NCBI GenBank assembly: GCA_900545925.1 | Contig: URAZ01000014.1 | Span: forward strand, 13,974-77,973 | Length of the DNA: 64,000 nucleotides | Direction of reading: 5' to 3' | Origin: an uncultured Eubacteriales bacterium | GTDB taxonomy: Bacteria > Bacillota > Clostridia > Oscillospirales > Oscillospiraceae | Part shown: positions 1 through 8,492 of the stretch, piece after piece | Layout of the letters: every line of letters begins with the position of its first letter | Position numbering within the stretch: position 1 is the first letter of the stretch | Notes under the pieces: generated by a model | What the model was told of the DNA's origin: nothing | Databases searched by the model: none | The model's input: only the letters and a program-made list of their open reading frames with translations | Program-made: the position numbers and the translations under genes

Positions 1-261
1 CTTCTGGCTAAGCCCGGCGCGACAATTTCACGTCAGGAGGCCATGACGATCCTCTCGCGCACAAAGGACTTCCCCGAAGCTGATCTTAACACGCTTTCCG
101 CTTTCTCCGACAGCGGAAAGATTGCTGACTGGGCAAAAACTGCACTTGCGCAGATGGCGCAGCAGAAGATCATCAGCGGCTCAAAGGGCAAGCTGAACCC
201 CACCGGCAAGGTCACGCGCGCGGAGGTCGCAAAAATGCTCTATATGCTCTCGGAACTGTAA
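1..261 (+). CDS. S-layer homology (SLH) domain protein, C-terminal end only
   Basis: The reading frame is open from the first base, so this is the tail of a longer gene cut by the window edge. The visible 86 residues form one SLH module: residues around GATISRQEAMTIL followed by a region ending in KVTRAEVAKMLYML. The RxEA and RAEVAKML signatures are typical of SLH repeats, which anchor exported proteins to secondary cell-wall polymers. An in-frame ATG lies at 43, but the SLH motif begins before it, so it is not the true start. The catalytic or structural part of the protein is outside the window. A hairpin terminator follows the stop. Confidence 0.85.
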   Translation, partial: LLAKPGATISRQEAMTILSRTKDFPEADLNTLSAFSDSGKIADWAKTALAQMAQQKIISGSKGKLNPTGKVTRAEVAKMLYMLSEL

Positions 262-274
262 GGCCGGGAATTTG

Positions 275-317
275 ATGCAGGCGTTCTGTGTATATACAGG
301 ACGCTTGCATATTTATT
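275..317 (+). terminator. Rho-independent terminator after the SLH gene
   Basis: A 14-bp stem (275-288 with 297-310, two G-T wobbles) and 8-nt loop are followed by ATTTATTTTTG. It separates the SLH gene from the amino-acid transporter operon. Confidence 0.75.
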
Positions 318-414
318 TTTGTGCATGCGCACGCTTTTTTGCGAAATTGTGCAATCTGCCGCTTTTAAGGACACACATCCCAATAGAGTTGTATGGTTTT
401 TTATTCATTTTTCC

Positions 415-442
415 TTGACATTATGCGCTTTGCGTGTATAAT
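415..442 (+). promoter_or_regulatory. Sigma-A promoter of ABC importer operon 1
   Basis: TTGACA at 415-420 and TATAAT at 437-442, spacer 16 bp; both hexamers match consensus. A consensus AGGAGG ribosome site (485-490) follows before the first gene. Confidence 0.85.
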
Positions 443-498
443 TATGAGCATACAAAATAACACAGACGACGCACAGCGCGTCACAGGAGGAACTGAAT

Positions 499-1269
499 AT
501 GAAAAAGTATCTTGCACTGCTGCTTGCAGCCATTATGGCGCTGAGCCTTGCGGCCTGCGCTTCCACCTCTAAGACCGAAGAGACCGCCTCCGCCAAGCTG
601 ACCATGGCGACTGAGGCCACCTTCCCGCCGTATGAATACTATGACGGCGACGCCATCGTCGGCATCGACGTGGAAGTCGCGCAGGCCATCGCCGAAAAGC
701 TTGGCATGGAACTGGACGTCACCGACATCGCGTTCGACTCCATCATCCCCGGCATCCAGACCGGCAAGTATGACATGGGCATGGCCGGTATGACCGTAAC
801 GGACGAGCGCAAAGAACAGGTCAACTTCTCCGATTCCTACGCCACAGGCGTGCAGGTCGTCATCGTCAAGGACGACAGTCCCATCACCTCGGTCGATGAT
901 CTGTTCGCGGACGGCGCCAGCACTGTCGTCGGCACGCAGGCAGGCACCACGGGCTTTATCTATGCCACGTCCGACATTGAAGACGCCGGTCTTGGCACCG
1001 TCAAGTCCTTCGGCAAGACGACCGACGCCGTCGAAGCCCTGAAGAACGGGCAGGTTGACTGCGTCATTCTCGACAATGAGCCTGCGAAGGCGCTGGTCGC
1101 GGCCAACGAAGGCCTGCACATCCTCGACACCGAATATGCCGTTGAGGATTATGCCATTGCCATCGCCAAGGAAAACACCGACCTGCTGGAGAAGGTCAAC
1201 AAGGCGCTGTCCGAATTGACCGCCGACGGCACGCTGCAGTCCATCGTTGACAAGTACATCGGCAAATAA
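499..1269 (+). CDS. Polar amino-acid ABC transporter, substrate-binding lipoprotein
   Basis: A 256-residue periplasmic-binding-protein type 2 of the SBP_bac_3 family, which captures an amino acid outside the cell and delivers it to the permease encoded next. The N-terminus is a lipoprotein signal (MKKYLALLLAAIMALSLAAC), so the mature protein starts at a lipidated Cys near residue 20. The domain starts with LTMATEATFPPYEYYDG and contains VGIDVEVAQAIAEKLG, typical of this family. The start has an AGGAGG site 8 bp upstream and a consensus promoter. It heads a three-gene operon (binding protein, permease, ATPase). A hairpin after the stop may set higher expression of this subunit. The ligand cannot be read from sequence; a glutamine/cystine/arginine-type substrate is plausible. 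Confidence 0.93.
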   Translation: MKKYLALLLAAIMALSLAACASTSKTEETASAKLTMATEATFPPYEYYDGDAIVGIDVEVAQAIAEKLGMELDVTDIAFDSIIPGIQTGKYDMGMAGMTVTDERKEQVNFSDSYATGVQVVIVKDDSPITSVDDLFADGASTVVGTQAGTTGFIYATSDIEDAGLGTVKSFGKTTDAVEALKNGQVDCVILDNEPAKALVAANEGLHILDTEYAVEDYAIAIAKENTDLLEKVNKALSELTADGTLQSIVDKYIGK

Positions 1270-1292
1270 AAATTCAATCTGTATCTTCGCAA

Positions 1293-1317
1293 CGGGACGG
1301 AGCGATGCTCCGCCCCG
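1293..1317 (+). promoter_or_regulatory. Intercistronic hairpin between binding protein and permease
   Basis: An 11-nt inverted repeat with one mismatch and a 3-nt loop lies in the gap after the first gene. It has no T-tract, so it is more likely an mRNA-stabilising or partial-termination element than a full terminator. Confidence 0.5.
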
Positions 1318-1364
1318 CTGCTTCGTGCCATACGACTTTATAGAAAAGAGGGAGCGCTTCGCCC

Positions 1365-2105
1365 ATGACAGAATGGTTTCGGACATGGATTGCAAAGGTC
1401 GCCAAGGACTTTGTCACCTGCTTCATCACCAAAGATCGCTGGAAATATATCGTAAAGGGTCTGGGCAATACGCTCCAGATCGCGCTGGCCGCCGTGCTGC
1501 TCGGTATCCTGATCGGCACGATCGTCGCCATTATCCGCTCGACGCACGACAAGACGCATGAAACCATGCGTCCCGGCCCCGGCCGGACGCTTCTGAACAT
1601 CGCAAACTGGCTCTGCAAAGTCTATCTGACCGTCATCCGCGGTACACCTGCAATGATCCAGATTCTCATCATGTTCTTCGTCGTCTTCTCCACCGCGCGC
1701 AACGGTACACCCGTCGCCATGCTGACATTCGGCATCAACTCCGGCGCTTACGTCGCCGAGATCATCCGCGGCGGCATCATGGCTGTCGATGAAGGACAGA
1801 ATGAGGCAGGCCGGTCGCTCGGCCTCAACTTTGCGCAGACGATGCTCTATATCATCATCCCGCAGGCGCTCAAAAACGTGCTGCCCGCGCTGGCGAATGA
1901 GTTTATCGTGCTGCTGAAGGAAACGTCTGTCGCCTGCTATGTGGCCGTCAACGATCTGACCAAGGGCGGCGAGATCATCCGTTCGCAGACCTACATTCAG
2001 GCTATGCCGCTGTTGATCGTCGCGGCTCTGTACCTCATCATGGTTGTGTTCTTCTCGCATCTGGTAAGCAAGCTGGAAAGGAGGCTGCGCAGCAGTGACC
2101 ACTGA
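1365..2105 (+). CDS. Polar amino-acid ABC transporter, permease
   Basis: 246-residue inner-membrane subunit of the HisM/GlnP family (BPD_transp_1). The first membrane segment is GLGNTLQIALAAVLLGILIG. The EAA loop that contacts the ATPase is recognisable around EAGRSLGLNFAQTMLYIIIPQALKNVLP (given here only in part: EAGRSLGLNF then PQALKNVLPALANEF). RGTPAMIQIL is also a family signature. It lies between the binding protein and the ATPase, and its stop overlaps the GTG start of the ATPase by 11 bp, which suggests translational coupling. AAGAGGGAG precedes the ATG. The ORF length is usual for the family. Confidence 0.93.
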   Translation: MTEWFRTWIAKVAKDFVTCFITKDRWKYIVKGLGNTLQIALAAVLLGILIGTIVAIIRSTHDKTHETMRPGPGRTLLNIANWLCKVYLTVIRGTPAMIQILIMFFVVFSTARNGTPVAMLTFGINSGAYVAEIIRGGIMAVDEGQNEAGRSLGLNFAQTMLYIIIPQALKNVLPALANEFIVLLKETSVACYVAVNDLTKGGEIIRSQTYIQAMPLLIVAALYLIMVVFFSHLVSKLERRLRSSDH

Positions 2106-2841
2106 CGTTCTGATTCAGGTCCATGACCTGAAAAAGCATTTTACCGGCGCGTCCGCCATCAAGGCGCTCGACGGCGTTTCGGTCGATATCAAGCGGGGCG
2201 AGGTTGTCGTCGTAATCGGCCCGTCCGGCTCTGGTAAGTCCACATTTCTGCGATGCCTCAATCTGCTGGAGGTCCCGACGGGTGGGCAGATTTTGTTCAA
2301 TGGCGTCGATATCACTGACAAAAGCTGCAACATCAACCTCCACCGGCAGAAGATGGGCATGGTGTTCCAGCATTTCAATCTTTTCCCGCACATGACCATC
2401 CTGCGAAACATGACTCTCGCGCCCGTGAAACTCCTGCATAAATCGCAGGAGGCGGCGGACGCGCAGGCGCTGAAGCTTTTGCAGCGCGTCGGCCTCGGCG
2501 ACCGAGGAAATGCGTACCCCGCGCAGCTGTCCGGCGGACAGAAGCAGCGCGTGGCCATTGTCCGCGCGCTTATGATGGAGCCGGAGGTCATGCTCTTCGA
2601 TGAGCCGACAAGCGCGCTCGACCCGGAGATGGTCGGAGAGGTTCTGGAGGTCATGAAGGAGTTGGCGCACGACGGCATGACAATGGTCGTCGTCACGCAC
2701 GAGATGGGCTTTGCCCGTGAGGTCGGCAGCCGCGTGCTGTTCATGGCCGCCGGTAAACTCGTCGAGCAGGGAACCCCTGAGCAGATCTTTGAGCACCCGC
2801 AAAATCCGCGCTTGCAGGATTTTCTGGGGAAGGTTCTGTAA
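2095..2841 (+). CDS. Polar amino-acid ABC transporter, ATP-binding protein
   Basis: 248-residue GlnQ/HisP-type ATPase that powers uptake by the preceding permease. Visible motifs: Walker A GPSGSGKST, Q-loop MGMVFQHFNLF, ABC signature LSGGQKQRV, Walker B VMLFDEPTSALD and the H-loop VVTHEMGFA. It starts with GTG inside the 3' end of the permease gene, with AAAGGAGG upstream (2078-2085). A strong terminator follows within 30 bp, closing the operon. Confidence 0.95.
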   Translation: MTTDVLIQVHDLKKHFTGASAIKALDGVSVDIKRGEVVVVIGPSGSGKSTFLRCLNLLEVPTGGQILFNGVDITDKSCNINLHRQKMGMVFQHFNLFPHMTILRNMTLAPVKLLHKSQEAADAQALKLLQRVGLGDRGNAYPAQLSGGQKQRVAIVRALMMEPEVMLFDEPTSALDPEMVGEVLEVMKELAHDGMTMVVVTHEMGFAREVGSRVLFMAAGKLVEQGTPEQIFEHPQNPRLQDFLGKVL

Positions 2842-2846
2842 AAAGT

Positions 2847-2880
2847 CCGGCCCGCTGCAAAGAACGCAGCGGGCCGGTTT
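2847..2880 (+). terminator. Terminator of ABC importer operon 1
   Basis: A perfect 12-bp GC-rich stem (2847-2858 with 2866-2877), 7-nt loop and a short T-run. Confidence 0.85.
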
Positions 2881-2948
2881 TGTATGAAACACGGGCGCGG
2901 GAGCGCCCCAAGGCATCCCCGGAGGAAGGCTTCGATGTGCGCACGCGT

Positions 2949-3629
2949 TCATGCCTCCCGATCGTCGCGGATGAACATGAGGATGAAGCTGACAAGCAGC
3001 AATCCGCAGCAGATCCAGATGGCGCGGATATCGGTGAACTCTGTCACGAGACTGCCGAGGCCCGCGCCTGCGGCGAAGACGAGAATGACGCCGAAATAGG
3101 TCTTTGCCGCGTCGAGCGATGCGCGGTTATGGCCGCGCAGATATTCGCCCAACGCCTCCGCCGCACAGCGGAGATTGCCGATGCACATGGTACTGGCATA
3201 GACATGGCCGTGGATTTTATGGAAGGTATGCACCTGCATGGCACATACGAACGAGACAAGTGCGTTTGCCAGCGGGTCGAGCGTGTGCGGCAGGAAGCCG
3301 ACGGCGCACAGAAACACGATCTCCTGCAATAGCACCAGCTGCCGCCAGTGCAGCTGCCGGAAATTGCGGAAGCGGATATGGATGAATTCCGCCGCCATTG
3401 TCCCGAGCACGAAGGACAAAATCGGAATGAGATATTTCAGGCACACGGCCCAGTCGCCCCGCAGGAGCGCTGCGCTCAGAAGCACGATGTTGCCGGTCTG
3501 CGCGTTGGCAAAGACCTGACCGCGGCTGATATAGGTATAGGCGTCCTGAAAGCCGCCGGAGAGCGTAACAAAGACCGCCGCGCGGAAGGTATCGGACATC
3601 TGCCCGTGAAAATGATGACTGTGCTGCAT
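2949..3629 (-). CDS. YoaK/DUF1275 family membrane protein
   Basis: About 226 residues with several hydrophobic segments. The DUF1275 hallmark region GGFQDAYTYISRGQVFANAQ, then TGNIVLL, is near the N-terminus, and NALVSFVCAMQVHTF lies in the middle. The family is a small integral membrane protein found widely in bacteria; its biochemical role is not established. The N-terminus is histidine-rich (MQHSHHFHG). I chose the ATG at 3629 because GAGG lies 6 nt upstream. Upstream in-frame ATGs at 3650 and 3680 would add 7 or 17 residues. The gene is convergent with the ABC operon. Confidence 0.8.
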   Translation of the reverse strand: MQHSHHFHGQMSDTFRAAVFVTLSGGFQDAYTYISRGQVFANAQTGNIVLLSAALLRGDWAVCLKYLIPILSFVLGTMAAEFIHIRFRNFRQLHWRQLVLLQEIVFLCAVGFLPHTLDPLANALVSFVCAMQVHTFHKIHGHVYASTMCIGNLRCAAEALGEYLRGHNRASLDAAKTYFGVILVFAAGAGLGSLVTEFTDIRAIWICCGLLLVSFILMFIRDDREA

Positions 3630-3790
3630 ACCGCACCTCGTTTGAGACATACTCGCGCCGGGAAGCGGCGCAAACGCCACATATTATATGTGATAAGCGA
3701 AAAAAAGTAAACCCTTTTTGCAAAAAGCGCTTGACCTTGCAAGCATTGCAAAGTTTATCATGCAGCAAAAGAGCGGGGTGGCGGAATATC

Positions 3791-4081
3791 ATGGAACTGG
3801 ATCTGACAAGAGGAAGCGTTTTAAAGAACGTCGTGCGGTTTTCGCTGCCGTATCTGCTGTCTTATTTTCTGCAGACACTCTATGGCATGGCTGATCTGTT
3901 CATCATCGGACAGTATGCAGGCGTGGAGGCAACAACGACAGTGTCCGTCGGCTCGCAGGTGATGCACATGCTGACCGTGATGATCGTGGGGCTTGCAATG
4001 GGCACGACGGTATCCATCGCGCAGTCTGTAGGCGCAAAAGACCACGCGCGCACCGCCGTTGGGACAGATCGAACAGATTGA
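3791..4081 (+). pseudogene. MATE-family efflux transporter, truncated after about 90 residues
   Basis: The start is normal for a MATE multidrug/cation antiporter: MELDLTRGSVLKNVVRFSLP, then YFLQTLYGMADLFIIGQYAG, and a second helix pair ending MGTTVSIAQSVGAKDHARTA. At about 4058-4068 homology stops and the frame runs into unrelated coding sequence, ending at 4081. An intact MATE is about 450 residues, so roughly 80% is missing. The sequence past the junction belongs to a MerR-type effector domain in another frame. This is best explained by a deletion that fused two genes. An intact, different MATE gene lies nearby (5920-7332). Confidence 0.85.
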
Positions 4082-4526
4082 AAGCGAGCCCTGCCGCCTG
4101 TTCTGGATCGGCCAGACGCTGCGCATCACGGATTGCAGCGAGTTGGAACTGCCGACCATCCAGCTTGCGCAGCGGCAGGCAGAGGCGCTGATTTTTCTCG
4201 GCAAGGTCGGCGCGAGCGTGTCTGAGGCGCATCTGCGGGCAGGGAACTTTTTGCAGTACGACGGAATGTTCCTTGCGCTTGAGAAGGAGGACACCTTCGA
4301 GGGCGACGTGACGGAGTTGGAACGGAGCCAGTGCGTGCGCGTCCGCTTCCGGGGCAGCCATCTGCAAGCACCGGAACAGTATGCGCGTCTGCTTGCGTAC
4401 ATCGATGCGCACGCTCTGACCCCGGCGGGCTTTTCCCGCGAGATCACAATGATCGACTACGGCCTGACCAGCGACCCTGAAAAATTCGTGACCGAAATCA
4501 CCATCCCGGTGCACAGTTCCAAATAG
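4059..4526 (+). pseudogene. C-terminal effector-binding domain of a MerR/GyrI-like regulator, N-terminus lost
   Basis: This frame encodes about 155 residues matching the ligand-binding half of MerR-family activators (GyrI-like fold). Visible segments are EQIESEPCRLFWIGQTLRIT, then FLQYDGMFLALEKE and PAGFSREITMIDYGLTSDPE. There is no helix-turn-helix or dimerisation helix; the sequence begins exactly where the truncated MATE gene ends, in the +1 frame relative to it. The TTG at 4059 has no convincing ribosome site. It was probably a MerR regulator that controlled a transporter, now decapitated by the same deletion. Expression as a stand-alone effector-binding protein cannot be excluded. Confidence 0.75.
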
Positions 4527-4549
4527 ACGGAATTTTTTTGCCTGAGGTG

Positions 4550-4578
4550 TTGTTTTATGCTGGATTTCGTTGTATACT
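4550..4578 (+). promoter_or_regulatory. Promoter of pta
   Basis: TTGTTT at 4550-4555 and TATACT at 4573-4578, spacer 17 bp. Confidence 0.65.
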
Positions 4579-4624
4579 GGAGGCTAGATAACAGCGGAAA
4601 ACCGCATAATGGAGGTAATATACC

Positions 4625-5641
4625 ATGTTTACAAAGCTGATCGACGCATTGAAGGCAACCCGCCGCACCATCGTCTTTACCGAAGGCCCTGACGCCCGTA
4701 TTCTCGAAGCGGCAGACCGCCTCATCAAGGACGATCTGATGAACGTCATTCTCATCGGCAATGTTGACGAGGTTAAGGCCGCAGCAGAAAAGGGCGGCTT
4801 CGACATTGCAAAGGCCGAGATCATCGACCCGGCAACCTATGCCGGCAAGGACGAAATGGTTCAGAAGATGGTCGAACTGCGCAAGGGCAAGATGTCTGAG
4901 GAAGACTGCCGCAAGGCACTCGCCAAGGGCAATTATTTCGGCACCATGCTTGTCAAGATGGGCAAGGCCGACGCACTGCTCGGCGGCGCGACCTATTCCA
5001 CTGCCGATACCGTCCGTCCGGCGCTGCAGCTGGTCAAGACGAAGAAAGGCGCGCATCTGGTGTCCTCTTCCTTCATCCTCTTCCGCAAGGACAAGGACGG
5101 CAACGACGAAAAGTACTGCATGGGCGACTGCGCCATCAACATCGACTATCAGGATACCGTTGACAAGGCAACCGGCGAAGTGACCTTCACGGCCGCACAG
5201 AAGCTGGCTGAGGTCGCAGTCGAGTCCGCCCGCACGGCAGAGTTCTTCGGCATCGACCCGAAGGTCGCGCTGCTGTCCTTCTCGACGAAGGGCTCCGGCA
5301 AGGGCGGTACGGTCCAACTCAGCCACGATGCCACCATCGAAGCGCAGAAGCTCGCGCCCGAACTGGCAATCGACGGCGAAATGCAGTTTGATGCGGCTGT
5401 TTCCCCGGTCGTCGGCCAGCTGAAGTTCCCCGGCAGCAAGGTAGCAGGCTATGCCAACACCTTTATTTTCCCGTGCATTGAGGCTGGCAACATTGGCTAC
5501 AAGATTGCCCAGCGCCTCGGCGGCTTCGAGGCTTACGGCCCCATCCTGCAGGGCCTGAACGCCCCCATCAACGACCTCTCCCGCGGCTGCAATGCCGACG
5601 AGGTCTACAAGATGGCCATCATCACCGCTGGTATGGCGTAA
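4625..5641 (+). CDS. pta: Phosphate acetyltransferase
   Basis: 338-residue PTA_PTB-domain enzyme that interconverts acetyl-CoA and acetyl phosphate, the first step of acetate and ATP formation in fermentation. Diagnostic stretches include TIVFTEGPDARILEAADRL, LLGGATYSTADTVRPALQL and FPCIEAGNIGYKIAQRLGG. The length is that of the short, single-domain class I Pta. GGAGG (4611-4615) precedes the ATG, and a promoter lies about 50 bp upstream. No acetate kinase gene is adjacent. The product is cytoplasmic. Confidence 0.95.
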   Translation: MFTKLIDALKATRRTIVFTEGPDARILEAADRLIKDDLMNVILIGNVDEVKAAAEKGGFDIAKAEIIDPATYAGKDEMVQKMVELRKGKMSEEDCRKALAKGNYFGTMLVKMGKADALLGGATYSTADTVRPALQLVKTKKGAHLVSSSFILFRKDKDGNDEKYCMGDCAINIDYQDTVDKATGEVTFTAAQKLAEVAVESARTAEFFGIDPKVALLSFSTKGSGKGGTVQLSHDATIEAQKLAPELAIDGEMQFDAAVSPVVGQLKFPGSKVAGYANTFIFPCIEAGNIGYKIAQRLGGFEAYGPILQGLNAPINDLSRGCNADEVYKMAIITAGMA

Positions 5642-5919
5642 GCCCCTTTTGTATGCACTTCCCTCGTTTATTGTAGGGGCCGATGCCCACATCGGCCCCT
5701 ACGCACTCCGACAAAGCCAAAACGCGAGTTTCGCTTGCGTTTTGGAGCGGAAGAAGGAAGCCGACAGGATCAGCATCCCTGCTTTGCAAGGATGCGTTCC
5801 GAAAGGCTTTCTTCTGACGCGGTGTCCTGCGCCACCTGAAAAACTTCGTGGGGATACTGCCGTAAGGCAGCATCCCCACATCTTTGCCTATTTGTCTTTT
5901 TACCGGAGTATTTTTTCTT
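5642..5919 (+). other. Intergenic region with three inverted repeats
   Basis: No gene is seen. It holds a 13-bp palindromic element at 5673-5702 (entered separately), a CCAAAACGC/GCGTTTTGG inverted repeat around 5717-5744, and a hairpin at 5848-5879 (GTGGGGAT.CTGCC pairing with GGCAG.ATCCCCAC). The last could terminate pta transcription, but its T-tract is weak. Confidence 0.6.
5673..5702. repeat. Dispersed 30-bp palindromic repeat, copy 1
   Basis: A perfect 13-bp inverted repeat (GTAGGGGCCGATG with its complement) around a 4-nt loop. A second 30-bp element with the same outer GTAGGGG/CCCCTAC, the same arm and loop lengths, but different inner bases is at 46288-46317. Confidence 0.75.
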
Positions 5920-7332
5920 ATGAAACTAACTGATTATCTGGGCGATAAACCCTTCTGGCGCGTAACCGTGAAGCTGGCGGTCCCGGTCGCGCTGCAAAAC
6001 GTATTGACAAGTTCGTTCCAGCTGGTTGACACGCTGATGGTATCACAGCTGGGCGACGTGACGCTTTCCGCCGTCGGTATGGCGGCTCAGTGGGGCTGGC
6101 TGTGCGGCCTTCTGGGCTTCGGCCTTTGCTCCGGCATGAGCGTGTTCATCTCGCAGTATTGGGGTGTCAAGGATCTCAAGGGAATCCGGCGCGTGATGGG
6201 TATTGGACTCATGCTGGCGATGTTTGTCTCGCTCTGTTTTCTGGCCGTCGCGCTGGCGGCGCCCGCATGGGTCATCGGCCTGTTCAATCAGGAGCCTGCC
6301 GTCATAGAGACGGGCTGCCGGTATCTTCGCATCGTCTGTTTCTCCTACCCTGCTGTCGCACTGACATATCTGCTGTCCAACGTCCTGCGCGGCACAGAGC
6401 GCGTCCGTCTGCCGCTCTATGCCTCCATCGTCACGACCATTGCCAACGCTTTTGCAGACTATGGTCTGATTTTCGGTGCGTTTGGCCTGCCGAAACTCGG
6501 CGTAGAGGGCGCGGCCATTGCGACGTGCATTTCGTCGTGGCTGGGCCCGGTGCTGATTCTGATTTTCTCAGCGTTTGAGAAAAACCTGCTGATGGGTCCG
6601 GTGCGGGAGTTGTTCACGTTTTCGTGGAAGCAGCTGGGTGAGTTCTGTGCCCGCGCGCTGCCCGTCATGTCGAACGAAGGTCTGTGGGCACTCGGTATGC
6701 TCACGCTTAACCGCATTTACGCCAACATGGGCTATGAATATTATGCGGGCATGACCATCTTCAAGACGTTTTCTGAACTTGCTTTTGCGTTCTATGTCGG
6801 CCTCGGCAACGCCTGTGTCATCATGGTCGGCAAGTCTATCGGCAGCGGCAAAATCCGGCGCGGCGTAGCCGACGCCCGGCGCTTTTCCGTGCTGGTGCCG
6901 CTGATGGGCCTTGTTGTGGGCCTGACGATGATCGCCGCGCGGCACCCGCTCGTCTCCCTGTTCGCCATGGGCGACAATCTTTCGGCCACGACTATCTCGA
7001 CAGCCTACGCCGTGACGATCTTCTGTTCGCTGGAATACTGCTTCCGCAATATCTCCTATGTGCAGGTCGTAGGCGTGTTCCGCTCCGGCGGCGATACGCT
7101 GACAGGCATGATCTGCGATCTTGCAAGCCTCTGGATCGTCGCCATCCCGCTGGCACTGCTGAGCGCGCGGGTGCTGCACCTGTCGTTCCTCGGCGTCGTG
7201 ATTCTCGCGTATCTGGGCGAGGATATTCCGAAGAGCATTTTGTGCCTGATCCATTTTAAGTCCATGCGCTGGCTCAAGCCCGTCACCGAAGAAGGCCGTG
7301 CCGGATTGAAGGCGTACCGTGAGGAAGCATGA
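5920..7332 (+). CDS. MATE-family efflux transporter
   Basis: 470-residue, 12-helix multi-antimicrobial extrusion protein, intact over both MatE halves. The N-terminus KLAVPVALQNVLTSSFQLVD, then TLMVSQLGD, and the inter-helix RGTERVRLPLYASI are typical. It would export drugs or metabolites against a Na+ or H+ gradient; the substrate is unknown. I chose the ATG at 5920 (MKLTDYLGDKPF) because the family homology starts there. A TTG 36 bp upstream is possible. GGAG lies about 11 nt before the ATG, a slightly long spacing. The gene stands alone. Confidence 0.9.
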   Translation: MKLTDYLGDKPFWRVTVKLAVPVALQNVLTSSFQLVDTLMVSQLGDVTLSAVGMAAQWGWLCGLLGFGLCSGMSVFISQYWGVKDLKGIRRVMGIGLMLAMFVSLCFLAVALAAPAWVIGLFNQEPAVIETGCRYLRIVCFSYPAVALTYLLSNVLRGTERVRLPLYASIVTTIANAFADYGLIFGAFGLPKLGVEGAAIATCISSWLGPVLILIFSAFEKNLLMGPVRELFTFSWKQLGEFCARALPVMSNEGLWALGMLTLNRIYANMGYEYYAGMTIFKTFSELAFAFYVGLGNACVIMVGKSIGSGKIRRGVADARRFSVLVPLMGLVVGLTMIAARHPLVSLFAMGDNLSATTISTAYAVTIFCSLEYCFRNISYVQVVGVFRSGGDTLTGMICDLASLWIVAIPLALLSARVLHLSFLGVVILAYLGEDIPKSILCLIHFKSMRWLKPVTEEGRAGLKAYREEA

Positions 7333-7364
7333 CACGCTTCCGGACATACAGTTTGTAGAAATCC

Positions 7365-7424
7365 ATGCCGGTCACAAGCCGTTCGCAGCAAAGAAGCGTT
7401 ACGGATGTGACCGGCATTGACTTT
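7365..7424 (+). terminator. Probable terminator of the MATE gene
   Basis: A long hairpin with a perfect 12-bp outer stem (7365-7376 with 7406-7417) and additional inner pairing, followed by TTGACTTTT. The remaining sequence to 7550 shows no gene. Confidence 0.65.
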
Positions 7425-7550
7425 TAAATAAAAGCTGCAGCATCCTGCTGCGGAGCCGCTCCGCCCCGGTGCGCTGTGTAGAAAGCTTGCTTGTCGAATT
7501 TTCACAATTCCGCAGATTCCGGGCAGCTTTTCTTTTTGCATTTTTGATTC

Positions 7551-7579
7551 TTTACATTAGCGAATCAGTATGGTAAATT
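7551..7579 (+). promoter_or_regulatory. Promoter of ABC importer operon 2
   Basis: TTTACA at 7551-7556 and TAAATT at 7574-7579, spacer 17 bp, followed by AGGAGG at 7620-7625. Confidence 0.6.
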
Positions 7580-7634
7580 ATTAGCACGATAAACAAAGCG
7601 ACACCCCATCCAATACTTTCAGGAGGAACAGAAA

Positions 7635-8423
7635 ATGAAAAAGATGACCGCTCTGCTGCTGGCTGTGCTGATGGTTCTGTCCATGGCAGCCTGTGCGTCC
7701 AAACCCGCCGAGGAATCCGATCTTGCCTACATTCAGGACAAGGGCACGCTCGTGGTCGGCATTACCGATTTTGCCCCGATGGACTACCAGAACGAATCCG
7801 GCGAATGGATTGGCTTTGACGCCGATCTGGCCAAGGCCTTTGCCGATTCCCTCGGCGTCAAGGTGGAATTCGTCGAGATCGTCTGGGACAACAAGGTTCT
7901 GGAGCTTGACAGCAAGACCATCGACTGCGTCTGGAACGGCATGACGCTCACGCCCGAGGTCACAAGCGCCATGGCGTGCTCCAACGCCTACTGCAACAAC
8001 GCGCAGGTTGTGATCGTCCCGGCTGATAAGGCCGCCGACTATCAGACCGTCGAATCCGTCAAGGATCTGACCTTTGCCGCCGAAGCCGGTTCCGCCGGTG
8101 AAGCTGAACTGAACGCTCTCGGCTACAGCGTTACGCCTGTCTCCGCACAGTCTGACGCGCTGATGGAGGTGGCTGCCGGTACGTCTGATGCCGCCGTCAT
8201 CGACTCTCTCATGGCTGCCGCCATGGTCGGCGAGGGCACGGGCTATGCGAACCTCACTTACACCTGCGGCCTCAACTCCGAAGAGTACGGCGTCGGCTTC
8301 CGCAAGAGTTCCGACCTTGTCCAGAAGCTGAATGACTTCTTCAAAGCAAGCTATGCCGACGGCTCCATACTGAAGATCGCAGAAACTTACGGCGTACAGG
8401 CTGCCGTCATCGAACAGAAGTGA
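7635..8423 (+). CDS. Amino-acid ABC transporter, substrate-binding lipoprotein
   Basis: 262-residue SBP_bac_3 family protein with a lipoprotein signal (MKKMTALLLAVLMVLSMAAC). The mature part starts with a DLAYIQDKGTLVVGITDFAP strand and contains WIGFDADLAKAFADSLGV, as in glutamine/cystine-type binding proteins. It is a distant paralogue of the protein encoded at 499-1269 and heads an identical gene order (binding protein, permease, ATPase). A perfect 14-bp hairpin lies between it and the permease. Confidence 0.92.
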   Translation: MKKMTALLLAVLMVLSMAACASKPAEESDLAYIQDKGTLVVGITDFAPMDYQNESGEWIGFDADLAKAFADSLGVKVEFVEIVWDNKVLELDSKTIDCVWNGMTLTPEVTSAMACSNAYCNNAQVVIVPADKAADYQTVESVKDLTFAAEAGSAGEAELNALGYSVTPVSAQSDALMEVAAGTSDAAVIDSLMAAAMVGEGTGYANLTYTCGLNSEEYGVGFRKSSDLVQKLNDFFKASYADGSILKIAETYGVQAAVIEQK

Positions 8424-8459
8424 TTGACACAGCACTCCTTTTCCAGTAAGATAGACAAC

Positions 8460-8492
8460 GGTTTCCCCGGCGGCAGATCCGCCGGGGAAACC
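8460..8492 (+). promoter_or_regulatory. Intercistronic hairpin after the binding-protein gene
   Basis: A perfect 14-bp stem (8460-8473 with 8479-8492) with a 5-nt loop and no T-tract. It occupies the same operon position as the hairpin at 1293-1317. Confidence 0.6.
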
